From: Bacteroidales bacterium UBA7569
GTDB lineage: Bacteria; Bacteroidota; Bacteroidia; Bacteroidales; Paludibacteraceae
Direction: 5' to 3'
Assembly: GCA_002477945.1 (NCBI GenBank)
Contig: DLLF01000033.1
Span: 62,001 to 126,000 of the forward strand
Length of the DNA: 64,000 nucleotides
Under the pieces are notes generated by a model. The model was not told the DNA's origin, ran no database searches, and saw nothing but the letters and a program-made list of their open reading frames with translations. The translations under genes were made by a program, and so were the position numbers. Positions 28,679 through 37,310 of this stretch are shown here, in pieces; within the stretch, counting starts at the first letter, position 1, and the number at the start of each line of letters is the position of its first letter.

Positions 28679-29782
28679 ATGTCATTGAGATGTGGTATAG
28701 TGGGGCTGCCTAATGTCGGCAAGTCAACTCTTTTCAATTGCCTGAGCAATGCAAAGGCGCAAGCCGCAAATTTTCCTTTCTGCACAATAGAACCTAATGT
28801 CGGTATGATTACCGTTCCCGATGAACGTCTGCAGCGTCTGGCGGAACTGTGCCATCCGGAGCGTGTCATACCAACCACAATTGAGATCGTCGATATAGCG
28901 GGTCTCGTGCAGGGGGCAAGCAGAGGAGAAGGTCTTGGAAACAAGTTCCTGGCTAACATTCGGGAAACCGATGCCATTCTGCATGTCCTCCGTTGTTTCG
29001 ACGATGCCAACGTAGTGCATGTCGATGGTAGCGTTAATCCCATGCGCGACAAGGAAATTATTGACACCGAACTCCAACTTAAAGATTTGGAAACGGTTGA
29101 GAGCCGTATCCAAAAGACCGAGAAACAGGCAAAATCCGGTGGTGATAAGCAGGCTAAAATAGCCTTGGAGGTTCTTCTTCGCTATCAGGCTGCTCTCCGG
29201 GAGGGGAAAAATGCACGTTCCGTGGCGTTGGAAACAAAAGAGGAAGAGGCTGTAGCGCGCGAGATGTTCCTGCTTACCAATAAGCCTGTATTGTATGTCT
29301 GCAATGTGGATGAAGGCTCTGCACTCACTGGAAATCAATATGTAGAGCAGGTTAAAGAAGCCGTTAAGGACGAACAGGCGGAATTGCTTGTCCTTGCGGC
29401 GAAGACGGAAAGCGAAATAGCGGAACTCGACACCTATGAAGAACGGCGGATGTTCCTCGAAGAAATAGGTTTGCAGGAGTCTGGCGTGAATCGTTTGATC
29501 AAGGCGGCTTATGCCTTGCTCGGACTGCGTACCTTCCTTACTGCCGGTAGCGATGAAGTCCGTGCCTGGACGTTCCGCGAAGGAAGCAAGGCTCCTCAGT
29601 GTGCCGGAGTCATTCACACCGATTTCGAACGGGGCTTCATTCGTGCCGAGGTGATTAAGTATGATGATTTTGTCTCGCTTGGAAGTGAGGCGGCGTGCCG
29701 GGAGGCGGGGAAATTGTCCATCGAAGGCAAAGACTATGTCGTGCAGGATGGCGACATTATGCACTTCCGGTTCAATGTATGA
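28679..29782 (+). CDS. ychF: Redox-regulated ATPase YchF (Obg-like)
   Basis: A conserved ribosome-associated P-loop protein that prefers ATP over GTP and modulates translation and stress responses. The 367-residue length is typical. G1 GLPNVGKST is at residues 8-16, G3 DIAGLVQGASRGEGLG near 65, the coiled-coil insert lies near 130-200, and the TGS domain is at the C-terminus (FTAGSDEVRAWTFREG, then GKDYVVQDGDIMHFRF). It is followed 22 bp later by the antiporter gene on the same strand. Confidence 0.96.
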   Translation: MSLRCGIVGLPNVGKSTLFNCLSNAKAQAANFPFCTIEPNVGMITVPDERLQRLAELCHPERVIPTTIEIVDIAGLVQGASRGEGLGNKFLANIRETDAILHVLRCFDDANVVHVDGSVNPMRDKEIIDTELQLKDLETVESRIQKTEKQAKSGGDKQAKIALEVLLRYQAALREGKNARSVALETKEEEAVAREMFLLTNKPVLYVCNVDEGSALTGNQYVEQVKEAVKDEQAELLVLAAKTESEIAELDTYEERRMFLEEIGLQESGVNRLIKAAYALLGLRTFLTAGSDEVRAWTFREGSKAPQCAGVIHTDFERGFIRAEVIKYDDFVSLGSEAACREAGKLSIEGKDYVVQDGDIMHFRFNV

Positions 29783-29804
29783 TAACTGACTAAAAAGGTA
29801 TAAT

Positions 29805-30785
29805 ATGTTTGATGTTCTTTTCTCAAACCCATGGTTGTTGGCACTCTCCCTTGTTCTGGGTTTGGTCTTGCTTGTCAAGGGTGCCGATTGGTTGGTGGAT
29901 GGTGCTTCCGCCATTGCCAAGCGTTTTCATATTTCTGATATCGTCATCGGTCTCACGGTTGTCGCATTTGGCACTTCCATGCCCGAGTTTGTGGTCAATA
30001 TGGTGGCTGTTGCCAATGGAACAACCGACCTTGCTATAACCAATATACTGGGAAGCAACATCATTAATGTCTTTGTCATTCTCGGAATATCTGCACTGAT
30101 ATGTCCTATCGCCAGTCAGAAACACTGCCGCGATTTCGATATCCCGATGAGTATTATTGCAGGTCTTCTTGTCCTTGCTTTCGCTACGGTGACTATGTCG
30201 GGGGAGGTCAAGGCTATACAGCGCTGGGAAGGGGCGGTTCTGCTTATTTTCTTTATTATCTTCATGGTGTCCAATGTGCGCCATGCAAAGACGGATGTTC
30301 AGGAAACGGAATCGGAAAATGTAGTGGTAATGAATGTCTGGAAGGCCGTCCTTGGGGTCGTGGTAGGTTTGATATGTTTGGTGATAGGAGGAGAACTGAT
30401 TGTGCGAAGTTCCGTTTCCATTGCTACACGCTTGGGAGTAAGCGAAGCGATTATTGGTCTTACCATTGTGGCTTTGGGAACCTCATTGCCCGAACTTGCT
30501 ACATCGGTTGTTGCCGCTATGAAGAAGAATGTGGATATTGCCCTGGGTAATGTGATAGGTAGCAATATCTTCAATGTGTTCTTTATCCTCGGTACCAGTG
30601 CCGTAATTCGTCCTCTTCCTGCCTACAAAGGCTTGTCCGTGGACGCTCTTATGGCTGCTCTGGGCTGTGCTTTGGTCTGGCTGTTTATCAAGACAAACGC
30701 CAAACGGGAACTCAAATGGTGGCATGGGGCTTGTCTTTTGCTTGTGTATGCGGGCTATCTGGCTTATCGGTTGATGACAATGTAG
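29805..30785 (+). CDS. Calcium/sodium antiporter (CaCA, YrbG type)
   Basis: A 326-residue inner-membrane exchanger of the CaCA superfamily with about ten membrane segments in two inverted halves. Both alpha repeats are clear: GTSMPEFVVNMVA near residue 60, and GTSLPELATSVVAA near 225, with their paired GNVIGSNIFNV and NILGSNIINV motifs. It probably exports calcium using the sodium gradient. The last 74 bp overlap the convergent glycosyltransferase gene on the other strand, which is unusually long for a bacterial 3' overlap. Confidence 0.93.
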   Translation: MFDVLFSNPWLLALSLVLGLVLLVKGADWLVDGASAIAKRFHISDIVIGLTVVAFGTSMPEFVVNMVAVANGTTDLAITNILGSNIINVFVILGISALICPIASQKHCRDFDIPMSIIAGLLVLAFATVTMSGEVKAIQRWEGAVLLIFFIIFMVSNVRHAKTDVQETESENVVVMNVWKAVLGVVVGLICLVIGGELIVRSSVSIATRLGVSEAIIGLTIVALGTSLPELATSVVAAMKKNVDIALGNVIGSNIFNVFFILGTSAVIRPLPAYKGLSVDALMAALGCALVWLFIKTNAKRELKWWHGACLLLVYAGYLAYRLMTM

Positions 30786-31581
30786 TACGGTTCACTTCCT
30801 TGCGCTCCCTGTCAAAGAACCACCCCCACTTGTTGAAGTAACGGCACATGTTCACGATGTGAATCCAAAGAAGGTTCATGCTGTGATATGAGCCTTTCTT
30901 ATGCTTGTGTACAATGGTTACTTCCGGATAGTACAGCGTCACATAGCGGTGGTGTATCCTGCGGGTCAGGTCAATATCCTCAGGGTACATGAAGTAACGC
31001 TCGTCAAATAACCCTGCCTTTTGTGCGGCTTCCGTACGCAATAACATAAAGCAACCGCTCAGGTAGGGTACATTCATAGGCGTGTTGTATCCGGAATCTC
31101 GCAACTCGTATCGGGCATTGCGTGTCTTTGTCCAACGCTGTGGAAGAAATCTCCTGCCGAATACATCCATAGGCGTAGGCAATAGTTTGCAGAGATATTG
31201 CAATTCTCCGTTGGGATATACCACCTTGGGCATGAGTTGCCCTACGTCTGGTCGGTTCTCCATAAAGCGGCATAGTCGGTCTATATCTTCGGCTCTCACG
31301 GCAATGTCAGCATTCATTACCAGGTGGTATCGTATGCCGTCATGCACACTTTCTCGCAACGCCATATTATGCCCGCGCCCGTATCCTGTATTCTTTCCGG
31401 GGAAAACATACTGCACTCTTCCGTCTTTCCATCGTCCCCATACACTTTCTTCTGCTCTCTTTTCCGAGTTGTCCACAAGATACAGTTTGTTGAGGCACTG
31501 CACTTTGAGCAATTCCCCGACCAATGGTAGCACCTCATTCTCCCAATCCGGGTTATATAGCACGATGGAAACGTTCAGCAT
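30712..31581 (-). CDS. Family 2 glycosyltransferase (GT-A fold)
   Basis: A 289-residue cytosolic GT2 enzyme likely adding a sugar, perhaps rhamnose, to a lipid-linked glycan. It opens with MLNVSIVLYNPDWENEV and has a DxD-like NADIAVRAED near residue 90. RYFMYPEDIDLTRRIHHRY near 195 is typical of rhamnosyltransferase-like GT2s. It is the last gene of the five-gene glycan cassette, 3 bp after the next upstream glycosyltransferase. The tail, about 25 residues, is antisense to the antiporter gene. Confidence 0.88.
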   Translation of the reverse strand: MLNVSIVLYNPDWENEVLPLVGELLKVQCLNKLYLVDNSEKRAEESVWGRWKDGRVQYVFPGKNTGYGRGHNMALRESVHDGIRYHLVMNADIAVRAEDIDRLCRFMENRPDVGQLMPKVVYPNGELQYLCKLLPTPMDVFGRRFLPQRWTKTRNARYELRDSGYNTPMNVPYLSGCFMLLRTEAAQKAGLFDERYFMYPEDIDLTRRIHHRYVTLYYPEVTIVHKHKKGSYHSMNLLWIHIVNMCRYFNKWGWFFDRERKEVNRTTLSSTDKPDSPHTQAKDKPHATI

Positions 31582-31584
31582 CTC

Positions 31585-32343
31585 CTATTTCCTGTACTTG
31601 AGAAAACCATTCACTGCCCAATGGGCTAAGTAGTACAGACTGCGAATCAATCCTAATTTCTCCACGCGGTAATAGACCAGAAACTGCGGTTTGATCATCT
31701 TCCTCTTGTTCGCTGTGGCTCCGTTTAGGTTTAGTCTGTAACTGGCTAATACTTTCGGATTGCCGTAAGCGTAATCCGTCTGTTTCAGCAGCGAAAGCCA
31801 CAGCACGTAATCATCACGCAAACTGCGTAACTCTTCATGGAAATATACATCTCGGAATGTGCTGCGGTCAATCATGGTTGTCAGGCATGGCAGACTGCAG
31901 GTCTTGAGCAGGTCACGGTAGTTCATTCGGTTGGGTACAATCAGCGGACGCAGCACCTCTTTGCCGTTTTCGTCCACTCTTCGGCACGATGCCGCCACAA
32001 TAGAAGCGTTCTTGGCGTTCATAAAGCGCAACTGATCCTCTAAGAAAGTCGGATCCCAATAGTCGTCAGCGTCAAGAAATACCATATATCTGCCCTTCGC
32101 TTCTCGGATGCCGTGGTTTCTTGCCGACGCACTGCCTCCGTTCGCTTGTGAAAACACGTGAATACGATGGTCTTTTCGGGCATATTCCAAGGCAATTTCC
32201 TCACTCCTGTCTTTGCTCCCGTCGTTCACAATCAGCATCTCCCATTCGGGATATGTCTGAGCCAACACGCTCTCTATGGTTTGTCTGACAAACTTCTCGC
32301 CGTTGTATAATGGCGTAACAATGCTCACTAAGTTATCTTGCAT
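31585..32343 (-). CDS. Family 2 glycosyltransferase
   Basis: A 252-residue GT2 enzyme. MQDNLVSIVTPLYNGEKFV is the typical N-terminus, NDGSKDRSEEIALEYA near 40 and DADDYWDPTFLEDQL near 90 are donor-binding motifs. The frame extends upstream to 32367, but the ATG at 32343 is preferred. It overlaps the upstream glycosyltransferase by 11 bp and is followed by the next one after 3 bp. Donor and acceptor are not deducible. Confidence 0.9.
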   Translation of the reverse strand: MQDNLVSIVTPLYNGEKFVRQTIESVLAQTYPEWEMLIVNDGSKDRSEEIALEYARKDHRIHVFSQANGGSASARNHGIREAKGRYMVFLDADDYWDPTFLEDQLRFMNAKNASIVAASCRRVDENGKEVLRPLIVPNRMNYRDLLKTCSLPCLTTMIDRSTFRDVYFHEELRSLRDDYVLWLSLLKQTDYAYGNPKVLASYRLNLNGATANKRKMIKPQFLVYYRVEKLGLIRSLYYLAHWAVNGFLKYRK

Positions 32344-33052
32344 ACTGAATACGGAATTTACAAACATAATACAGCAACACGATCCGGTTCCACACTTTTT
32401 TCCATATCGGGCGGTTGCTCCGCCGGAGCAAACCGGTTGTCCTCGTGCTGGTTCCCTCGTGCCGGCGGTATAATAAATAGGGTTTCTGGATAAATAGGGT
32501 TCTTCCTGTCATTTCAGCCACCAACCCAAGCCAGACATCGTGTCCGATCTCATTCGTGGGTGGTAAAGGTAATGCATACTCCAATAAAGTCCGTCGGAAT
32601 GCCATGCACGATCCGTAATACGTATTATTGAAGATGTTCTTCAATATACCATGCCCGGAATGATACAATGAAAAGAAGTTGTCATGGATAATGTTCAAGT
32701 TCTCATCGGTCATTTTACTGTTGGTGCAAACCAAATCCGCTGTCTTTAATGCCTCTATGCATGTATTATATTTGCCTTCCAGCCACACGTCATCTTGGTC
32801 GCTTAGAAAAATCATCTCGCCCCGTGCATGCTGTAGCGCATTAGCGAAGTTGTCCCTTACGCAGTGATACCGGCTGTGTAAGATCTTGATTCGATTGTCC
32901 CCAAAAGATGCTATGATGTCCAACGTCTTGTCCGTTGAACCGTCGTCCGACACAATAACCTCGTCATCAGCCATCAGTTGCGCTAAGATGGAGCGCAATT
33001 GTGCCTCAATAAACCTCTCTCCGTTATATGTTGCTATGCATACCGAGTTCAT
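32333..33052 (-). CDS. Family 2 glycosyltransferase
   Basis: A 239-residue GT2 enzyme beginning MNSVCIATYNGERFIEAQLRSI. The metal-binding motif SDQDDVW is near residue 85 and YRRHEGTSTRTTG near 210. It is about 15 residues shorter than its neighbours. It overlaps the next gene by 11 bp and starts 3 bp after the previous one, within the same operon. Confidence 0.88.
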   Translation of the reverse strand: MNSVCIATYNGERFIEAQLRSILAQLMADDEVIVSDDGSTDKTLDIIASFGDNRIKILHSRYHCVRDNFANALQHARGEMIFLSDQDDVWLEGKYNTCIEALKTADLVCTNSKMTDENLNIIHDNFFSLYHSGHGILKNIFNNTYYGSCMAFRRTLLEYALPLPPTNEIGHDVWLGLVAEMTGRTLFIQKPYLLYRRHEGTSTRTTGLLRRSNRPIWKKVWNRIVLLYYVCKFRIQYAR

Positions 33053-33055
33053 TTC

Positions 33056-33871
33056 CTACAGATGTTCTGCGCAGAAACTGCGCATTTTCCAATATATAAA
33101 TGCTGCCACATTCGGAAAAATATCCGGATGATAAGCCCTGTAATGTTCTTTCGCCTCTTGGTATCGTTGGGAAAAACTGCGCCACAGATCGTATTTCACA
33201 GCCCCCGATGCATTGTCCCCGTGTTGTCTGTAGTATAACGTCGCTTCGTCTATAGGCACCACTTGTCCCCCTCTTTGCTTTACACTCACCGCAATGGCAG
33301 AATCGTGCATCAATGCTTTTCCGCGGAATGGTAAAGACACCCTCTTGGCGGCTTGGTTCAGCAACAGGGTACACCCCGTAACGCTGTTGTAGATTGCCAG
33401 ATATTCTGCCTTCTTGTTCAAGATATGTGGTTTAATCCCTGCATAATCCCAATAGGATTTCGAAATCTCCTGCAATTGTTCGTCTGCCACAATCAAGTCC
33501 GTATGTACCGCAATCGGAGTACTTTTTCCATACTCTTTTTCGGCACGTTGTATCGTTTCAGTGCTGATTCTCAGTTTGTTTGGTAACCACACATCGTCCT
33601 GGTCGGCGAAAGCAATATATTCTCCCGTCCCGTAATGCTGCAAAAGATATTCAAACGATCGTATCACGCCCATATTCTGTCCGTCGGCTACCACCTGCAC
33701 TCTCTCGTCCTTTGCTGCATATCGTTGCAGTATTTTTATCGTATCATCTGCCGACCCGTCGTCGCGCACAACCAGACGCCATTCCTGCATATCCTGCCCT
33801 ATGATGGAATCCAATTGCTCCGCCAGGTACCTCTCCCCGTTATATGTTGACATCAATATGGTTACGCTCAT
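33056..33871 (-). CDS. Family 2 glycosyltransferase
   Basis: A 271-residue GT2 enzyme starting MSVTILMSTYNGERYLAEQL at the ATG at 33871, which overlaps the upstream polymerase gene by 4 bp. The donor motif ADQDDVWLPNKL is near residue 85, and YYRQHGDNASG near 215 marks the C-terminal part. It closely resembles the 239-residue neighbour, as if from a duplication. The in-frame extension upstream to 33913 is unlikely. Confidence 0.89.
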   Translation of the reverse strand: MSVTILMSTYNGERYLAEQLDSIIGQDMQEWRLVVRDDGSADDTIKILQRYAAKDERVQVVADGQNMGVIRSFEYLLQHYGTGEYIAFADQDDVWLPNKLRISTETIQRAEKEYGKSTPIAVHTDLIVADEQLQEISKSYWDYAGIKPHILNKKAEYLAIYNSVTGCTLLLNQAAKRVSLPFRGKALMHDSAIAVSVKQRGGQVVPIDEATLYYRQHGDNASGAVKYDLWRSFSQRYQEAKEHYRAYHPDIFPNVAAFIYWKMRSFCAEHL

Positions 33872-35061
33872 TGCAGTCCTCGTTTTATCATTTCCTTGTA
33901 ATCGTAATCCCAATATAGTTCTGCCTGTGCCATTTGCCTTTTCTGCAATTCTTCTTCCGAATATTTACAACGCTCCACAACCAACGATATTGAGTCTGTC
34001 GGATAACGCATTTGTTTGTTCCTCTGTGGAATGTCAATCATTAAAACCACAGAGTACATAACCAGTATCGTGGCATATACTTGTTTCATCAGCACGTCTT
34101 TCTTTTCTGACGATTGGACAGTGTTGGCTATGTAAACAATTAAAAATGGTAAGAAGAACGAACGTAGGCGGTTTAGCAAAAACCAATAGGGGTATAGGCA
34201 AACCAGTAATGCCACACCGCACCATATCAGCCAATGATGCCGTGTGTTGCCTCCTTGGGGAATTGAATAGTATGCCAAGCAGAGGATAGATGCCAAGTAA
34301 ACAATTAATATCTTCTGGAAGGACACCCCTACCATCAAGTGATGCTTTGCGGAAACCAATTGTGTGGGAGATAGAGGCAACATCTCCACAACTTTTAGCA
34401 GTAGTGGCTGTAATGGAATACAAAGCAGACCGATGATTAAAGCCGCCAACAAGATATATTCTTGTTTTGACACTTGCACTTTGCCCACCAGATATAGAAG
34501 CCCGAATAATGCCAAGACAATGATAGCCGACTTATGCATAGTACTTGAAAGTATTGCCATCAGCATAGCCCAACCGTATTTCTTTTTCTCCGATAGTAGA
34601 ATGAATAGGTAGAAAAACGACACCGCCAAGCATTGGCGGAATTCCATCAATATGAGATTATAATCCAAACATACCAACATTAGGAGTGCCAATGTTTGGT
34701 AGCCTCGGATTTTCTTGAACAATTGGAATATAACTGCAAAATAAAAGATGGATATGATGGCGGTCATGCCCCAAAAACTGATTCCGCACGTATGCAACAG
34801 ACTGCAAAAAATAACAAAACCGGGCTCGAACAACGATTCATGTAGATGCGATGGAACCTGCAAAAACGAGTAGGATGCATTGTAGAAAGGTATGTAGTGT
34901 TGAATATCGGGACCTATGGCATACTTCAGAGTACACCATATAGCCACCGCTGCAAACGTAAGGTGATATATCTGCCGTTGCAAAAGCGTATGCCGAGATG
35001 CTGATAATTCTGCAATCATCCCGATAAAGGCTATCAGTATAAGGACAACAATGTAACTCAT
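33868..35061 (-). CDS. EpsG-like or O-antigen polymerase-like membrane protein
   Basis: A 397-residue protein with about ten membrane segments, resembling EpsG/Wzy-type polymerases that join lipid-linked repeat units on the periplasmic face. The family-like segment YAIGPDIQHYIPFYN near residue 55 and the late DIPQRNKQMRYPTDS region are visible. It heads the glycan cassette with a -7 box just upstream of its start. No flippase (Wzx) or chain-length regulator (Wzz) gene is present, so the unit is incomplete in this window. The ATG at 35061 (MSYIVVLILIAF) is chosen because the box lies over the longer frame start. Confidence 0.7.
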   Translation of the reverse strand: MSYIVVLILIAFIGMIAELSASRHTLLQRQIYHLTFAAVAIWCTLKYAIGPDIQHYIPFYNASYSFLQVPSHLHESLFEPGFVIFCSLLHTCGISFWGMTAIISIFYFAVIFQLFKKIRGYQTLALLMLVCLDYNLILMEFRQCLAVSFFYLFILLSEKKKYGWAMLMAILSSTMHKSAIIVLALFGLLYLVGKVQVSKQEYILLAALIIGLLCIPLQPLLLKVVEMLPLSPTQLVSAKHHLMVGVSFQKILIVYLASILCLAYYSIPQGGNTRHHWLIWCGVALLVCLYPYWFLLNRLRSFFLPFLIVYIANTVQSSEKKDVLMKQVYATILVMYSVVLMIDIPQRNKQMRYPTDSISLVVERCKYSEEELQKRQMAQAELYWDYDYKEMIKRGLQ

Positions 35062-35082
35062 GGCGTACGCATAAATAATCTG

Positions 35083-35090
35083 CAAAGATA
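35083..35090 (-). promoter_or_regulatory. -7 box (TATCTTTG) for the glycan cassette
   Basis: Minus-strand TATCTTTG, about 22 bp before the polymerase start at 35061. Confidence 0.6.
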
Positions 35091-35173
35091 ACTATTTTTG
35101 TGCTATTTCAAAATCATTCTTTTTTTGACAAGAAGTCTTCTCCTCTGTGTTTGCAAGTGTGATAATTCTTGTG

Positions 35174-35181
35174 TAACTTTG
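35174..35181 (+). promoter_or_regulatory. -7 box (TAACTTTG) for adk
   Basis: TAACTTTG fits TAnnTTTG, about 100 bp before adk. Confidence 0.55.
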
Positions 35182-35281
35182 CAACGTATATATACTCGGG
35201 CGTTGCCTTTGCTTGTGCTTGTATTTGTGTTAAGTCGGAAAATGCCCGAAAGAGAGAAAAACGTAAATAAAAGAATAAACT

Positions 35282-35851
35282 ATGCTGAATATCGTTTTAT
35301 GCGGTGCCCCTGGAAGCGGCAAAGGTACCCAAAGCCAATTTATTGTCGATAAATACGGATTAGACCATCTTTCTACAGGCGACCTTCTCCGTAAAGAAAT
35401 TGCAGAAAAAAGTGAGATCGGTAAGAAAGTGGAGACTATCATCTCGCATGGCGATTTGGTGCCGGATTCCATTATAATGGAACTGATAGCAAACTATTTG
35501 GATGCGATGCCGAAATCTGCTAAAGGAGTTATTTTCGATGGCTTCCCTCGCACTGTCCACCAGGCGGAAGAATTGGAGAAACTGTTGGCAAATCGTGGCG
35601 AACGTGTCACGGTGATAGATCTTTTTGTGGAAGAGGCGGAACTGATCAACCGCTTGCTTAATCGTGGCAAAACTTCCGGACGTGCCGACGACAATCTGGA
35701 TACCATCAAAAAACGATTGGAAGTGTTCCACCGGCAAACGAAACCTGTATGTGCCTACTATCGTGACCTCGGAAAATACAATGCAGTGGACGGTATGGGA
35801 ACGATGGAACAGATTTTTGCCAAGATTGACGGCATTCTGTCTAATATATAA
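35282..35851 (+). CDS. adk: Adenylate kinase
   Basis: Interconverts ATP and AMP with two ADP. The 189-residue length indicates the short-lid form without the zinc finger. The P-loop GAPGSGKGTQS is at residues 7-17, the AMP-binding DHLSTGDLLR near 30, and GFPRT near 84. It is followed 26 bp later by obg on the same strand, a common pairing in Bacteroidota. Confidence 0.97.
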   Translation: MLNIVLCGAPGSGKGTQSQFIVDKYGLDHLSTGDLLRKEIAEKSEIGKKVETIISHGDLVPDSIIMELIANYLDAMPKSAKGVIFDGFPRTVHQAEELEKLLANRGERVTVIDLFVEEAELINRLLNRGKTSGRADDNLDTIKKRLEVFHRQTKPVCAYYRDLGKYNAVDGMGTMEQIFAKIDGILSNI

Positions 35852-35877
35852 TTCTGTTTCTGTTAGGTAACGTTGCT

Positions 35878-37041
35878 ATGGCACAGTCCAATTTTATAGA
35901 TTATGTGAAGATCTACTGCCGCTCGGGAAAGGGTGGGGCGGGGTCTCTGCATTTCCATCGTGCCAAGTATGTGCCTAAGGGTGGACCCGACGGAGGAGAC
36001 GGAGGGCGTGGCGGACACATCATTCTGCGGGGAAATCGCAATCTGTGGACATTGCTCCATTTGAAGTATCAGCGCCATATTATGGCAACCGATGGAACAG
36101 GGGGGGGCGAAAGTCGCAGTTTCGGTAAAAACGGGGAGGACAAGTATATTGATGTCCCCTGCGGAACGGTCGTTTACGATGGCAATACGGGAGAATTCCT
36201 TTGCGAGATAAAAGAGGATAAGGAAGAAATCATCCTCCTGAAAGGCGGGCGTGGCGGATTGGGCAATTGGCATTTCCGTACGGCTACCAATCAGGCTCCG
36301 CGCTATGCACAGCCTGGCGAACCCTGCGAGGAACGGAATATCATTCTGCAACTCAAGGTGCTTGCCGATGTTGGGCTGGTAGGTTTTCCCAATGCGGGAA
36401 AGTCCACGCTCTTGTCTGTCGTTTCTGCTGCGAAACCCGAGATTGCTGACTATCCTTTCACTACATTGGTGCCTAATCTCGGAATCGTCTCCTATCGGGA
36501 TAACCAATCATTCTGTATGGCGGATATCCCGGGTATCATAGAGGGGGCGGCGGAAGGAAAAGGTTTGGGCTTACGTTTCCTTCGGCATATAGAGCGCAAT
36601 GCAGTGCTGCTGTTCATGGTGCCGGCGGATACACGGGATATCAAGAGAGAATACAATATCCTCTTGGAAGAATTGCGAAAGTATAACCCTGAACTATTGC
36701 GGAAACAACGGGTATTGGCTGTCTCCAAGTGCGATATGTTGGATGATGTCCTGATGGAGCAAATGCGTGCGGAACTGCCTGCGGATATCCCGTCGGTCTT
36801 TATTTCATCGGTGTCAGGCTTGGGGATAGAGCAACTCAAAGATATCCTTTGGACAGAACTCAATAAGGAAAGCAACAAGGTGATTGAAATTTCGCATAGT
36901 CCTATTGATGTGAAGATTATAGAACAGGAGGAAAATTCTTCTGAGGAAGACGATACGCCCGAAACCATCTATCTCAATGAAGTGGACGAAGATTGGGATC
37001 TCAGTAAGTACAAGGGAATAGGTTGGGATGATGTGGATTGA
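35878..37041 (+). CDS. obgE: Obg-family GTPase, ribosome biogenesis
   Basis: An essential GTPase that binds 50S precursors and links ribosome assembly with stress and cell cycle. The 387-residue product has the glycine-rich Obg fold at residues 1-158 (KGGPDGGDGGRGGH near 40), the G1 GFPNAGKST near 166, and G3 DIPGIIEGAAEGKGLG near 210. The C-terminal tail is acidic (SEEDD, DEDWD) and lacks a long OCT domain. It is downstream of adk and overlaps no gene. Confidence 0.96.
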   Translation: MAQSNFIDYVKIYCRSGKGGAGSLHFHRAKYVPKGGPDGGDGGRGGHIILRGNRNLWTLLHLKYQRHIMATDGTGGGESRSFGKNGEDKYIDVPCGTVVYDGNTGEFLCEIKEDKEEIILLKGGRGGLGNWHFRTATNQAPRYAQPGEPCEERNIILQLKVLADVGLVGFPNAGKSTLLSVVSAAKPEIADYPFTTLVPNLGIVSYRDNQSFCMADIPGIIEGAAEGKGLGLRFLRHIERNAVLLFMVPADTRDIKREYNILLEELRKYNPELLRKQRVLAVSKCDMLDDVLMEQMRAELPADIPSVFISSVSGLGIEQLKDILWTELNKESNKVIEISHSPIDVKIIEQEENSSEEDDTPETIYLNEVDEDWDLSKYKGIGWDDVD

Positions 37042-37054
37042 TTCTTGGCGTGTC

Positions 37055-37249
37055 ATGGAGAACAATATGAAATATGATGATGCTTTGAAGCAATTGGAAA
37101 CGATTGTGGATAATCTTGAGGAGGGACAGGCTCTGTCTATGGAAGAATTCAAAAAACAGGCGGAAGAGGCTAAGAAATTGTTGGACTATTGCCGGAAACA
37201 ACTGACCGACTTTGAAGCCGACATAAATAGCATAATCTCCAATGAATAA
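37055..37249 (+). CDS. xseB: Exodeoxyribonuclease VII small subunit
   Basis: XseB binds the large nuclease subunit XseA to degrade single-stranded DNA. This 64-residue protein has the typical sequence: KYDDALKQLETIVDNLEEGQ followed by LSMEEFKKQAEEAKKLLDYCRK, forming two helices. It starts at the ATG at 37055; the ATG at 37067 is an alternative. The partner gene xseA is not in this window. It lies directly after obg. Confidence 0.92.
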   Translation: MENNMKYDDALKQLETIVDNLEEGQALSMEEFKKQAEEAKKLLDYCRKQLTDFEADINSIISNE

Positions 37250-37310
37250 ACGTTTTTCCCACCGGGAATTGTAAGAAACAGGGCTTGCATAACCTCTAAA
37301 TAACTGATAC

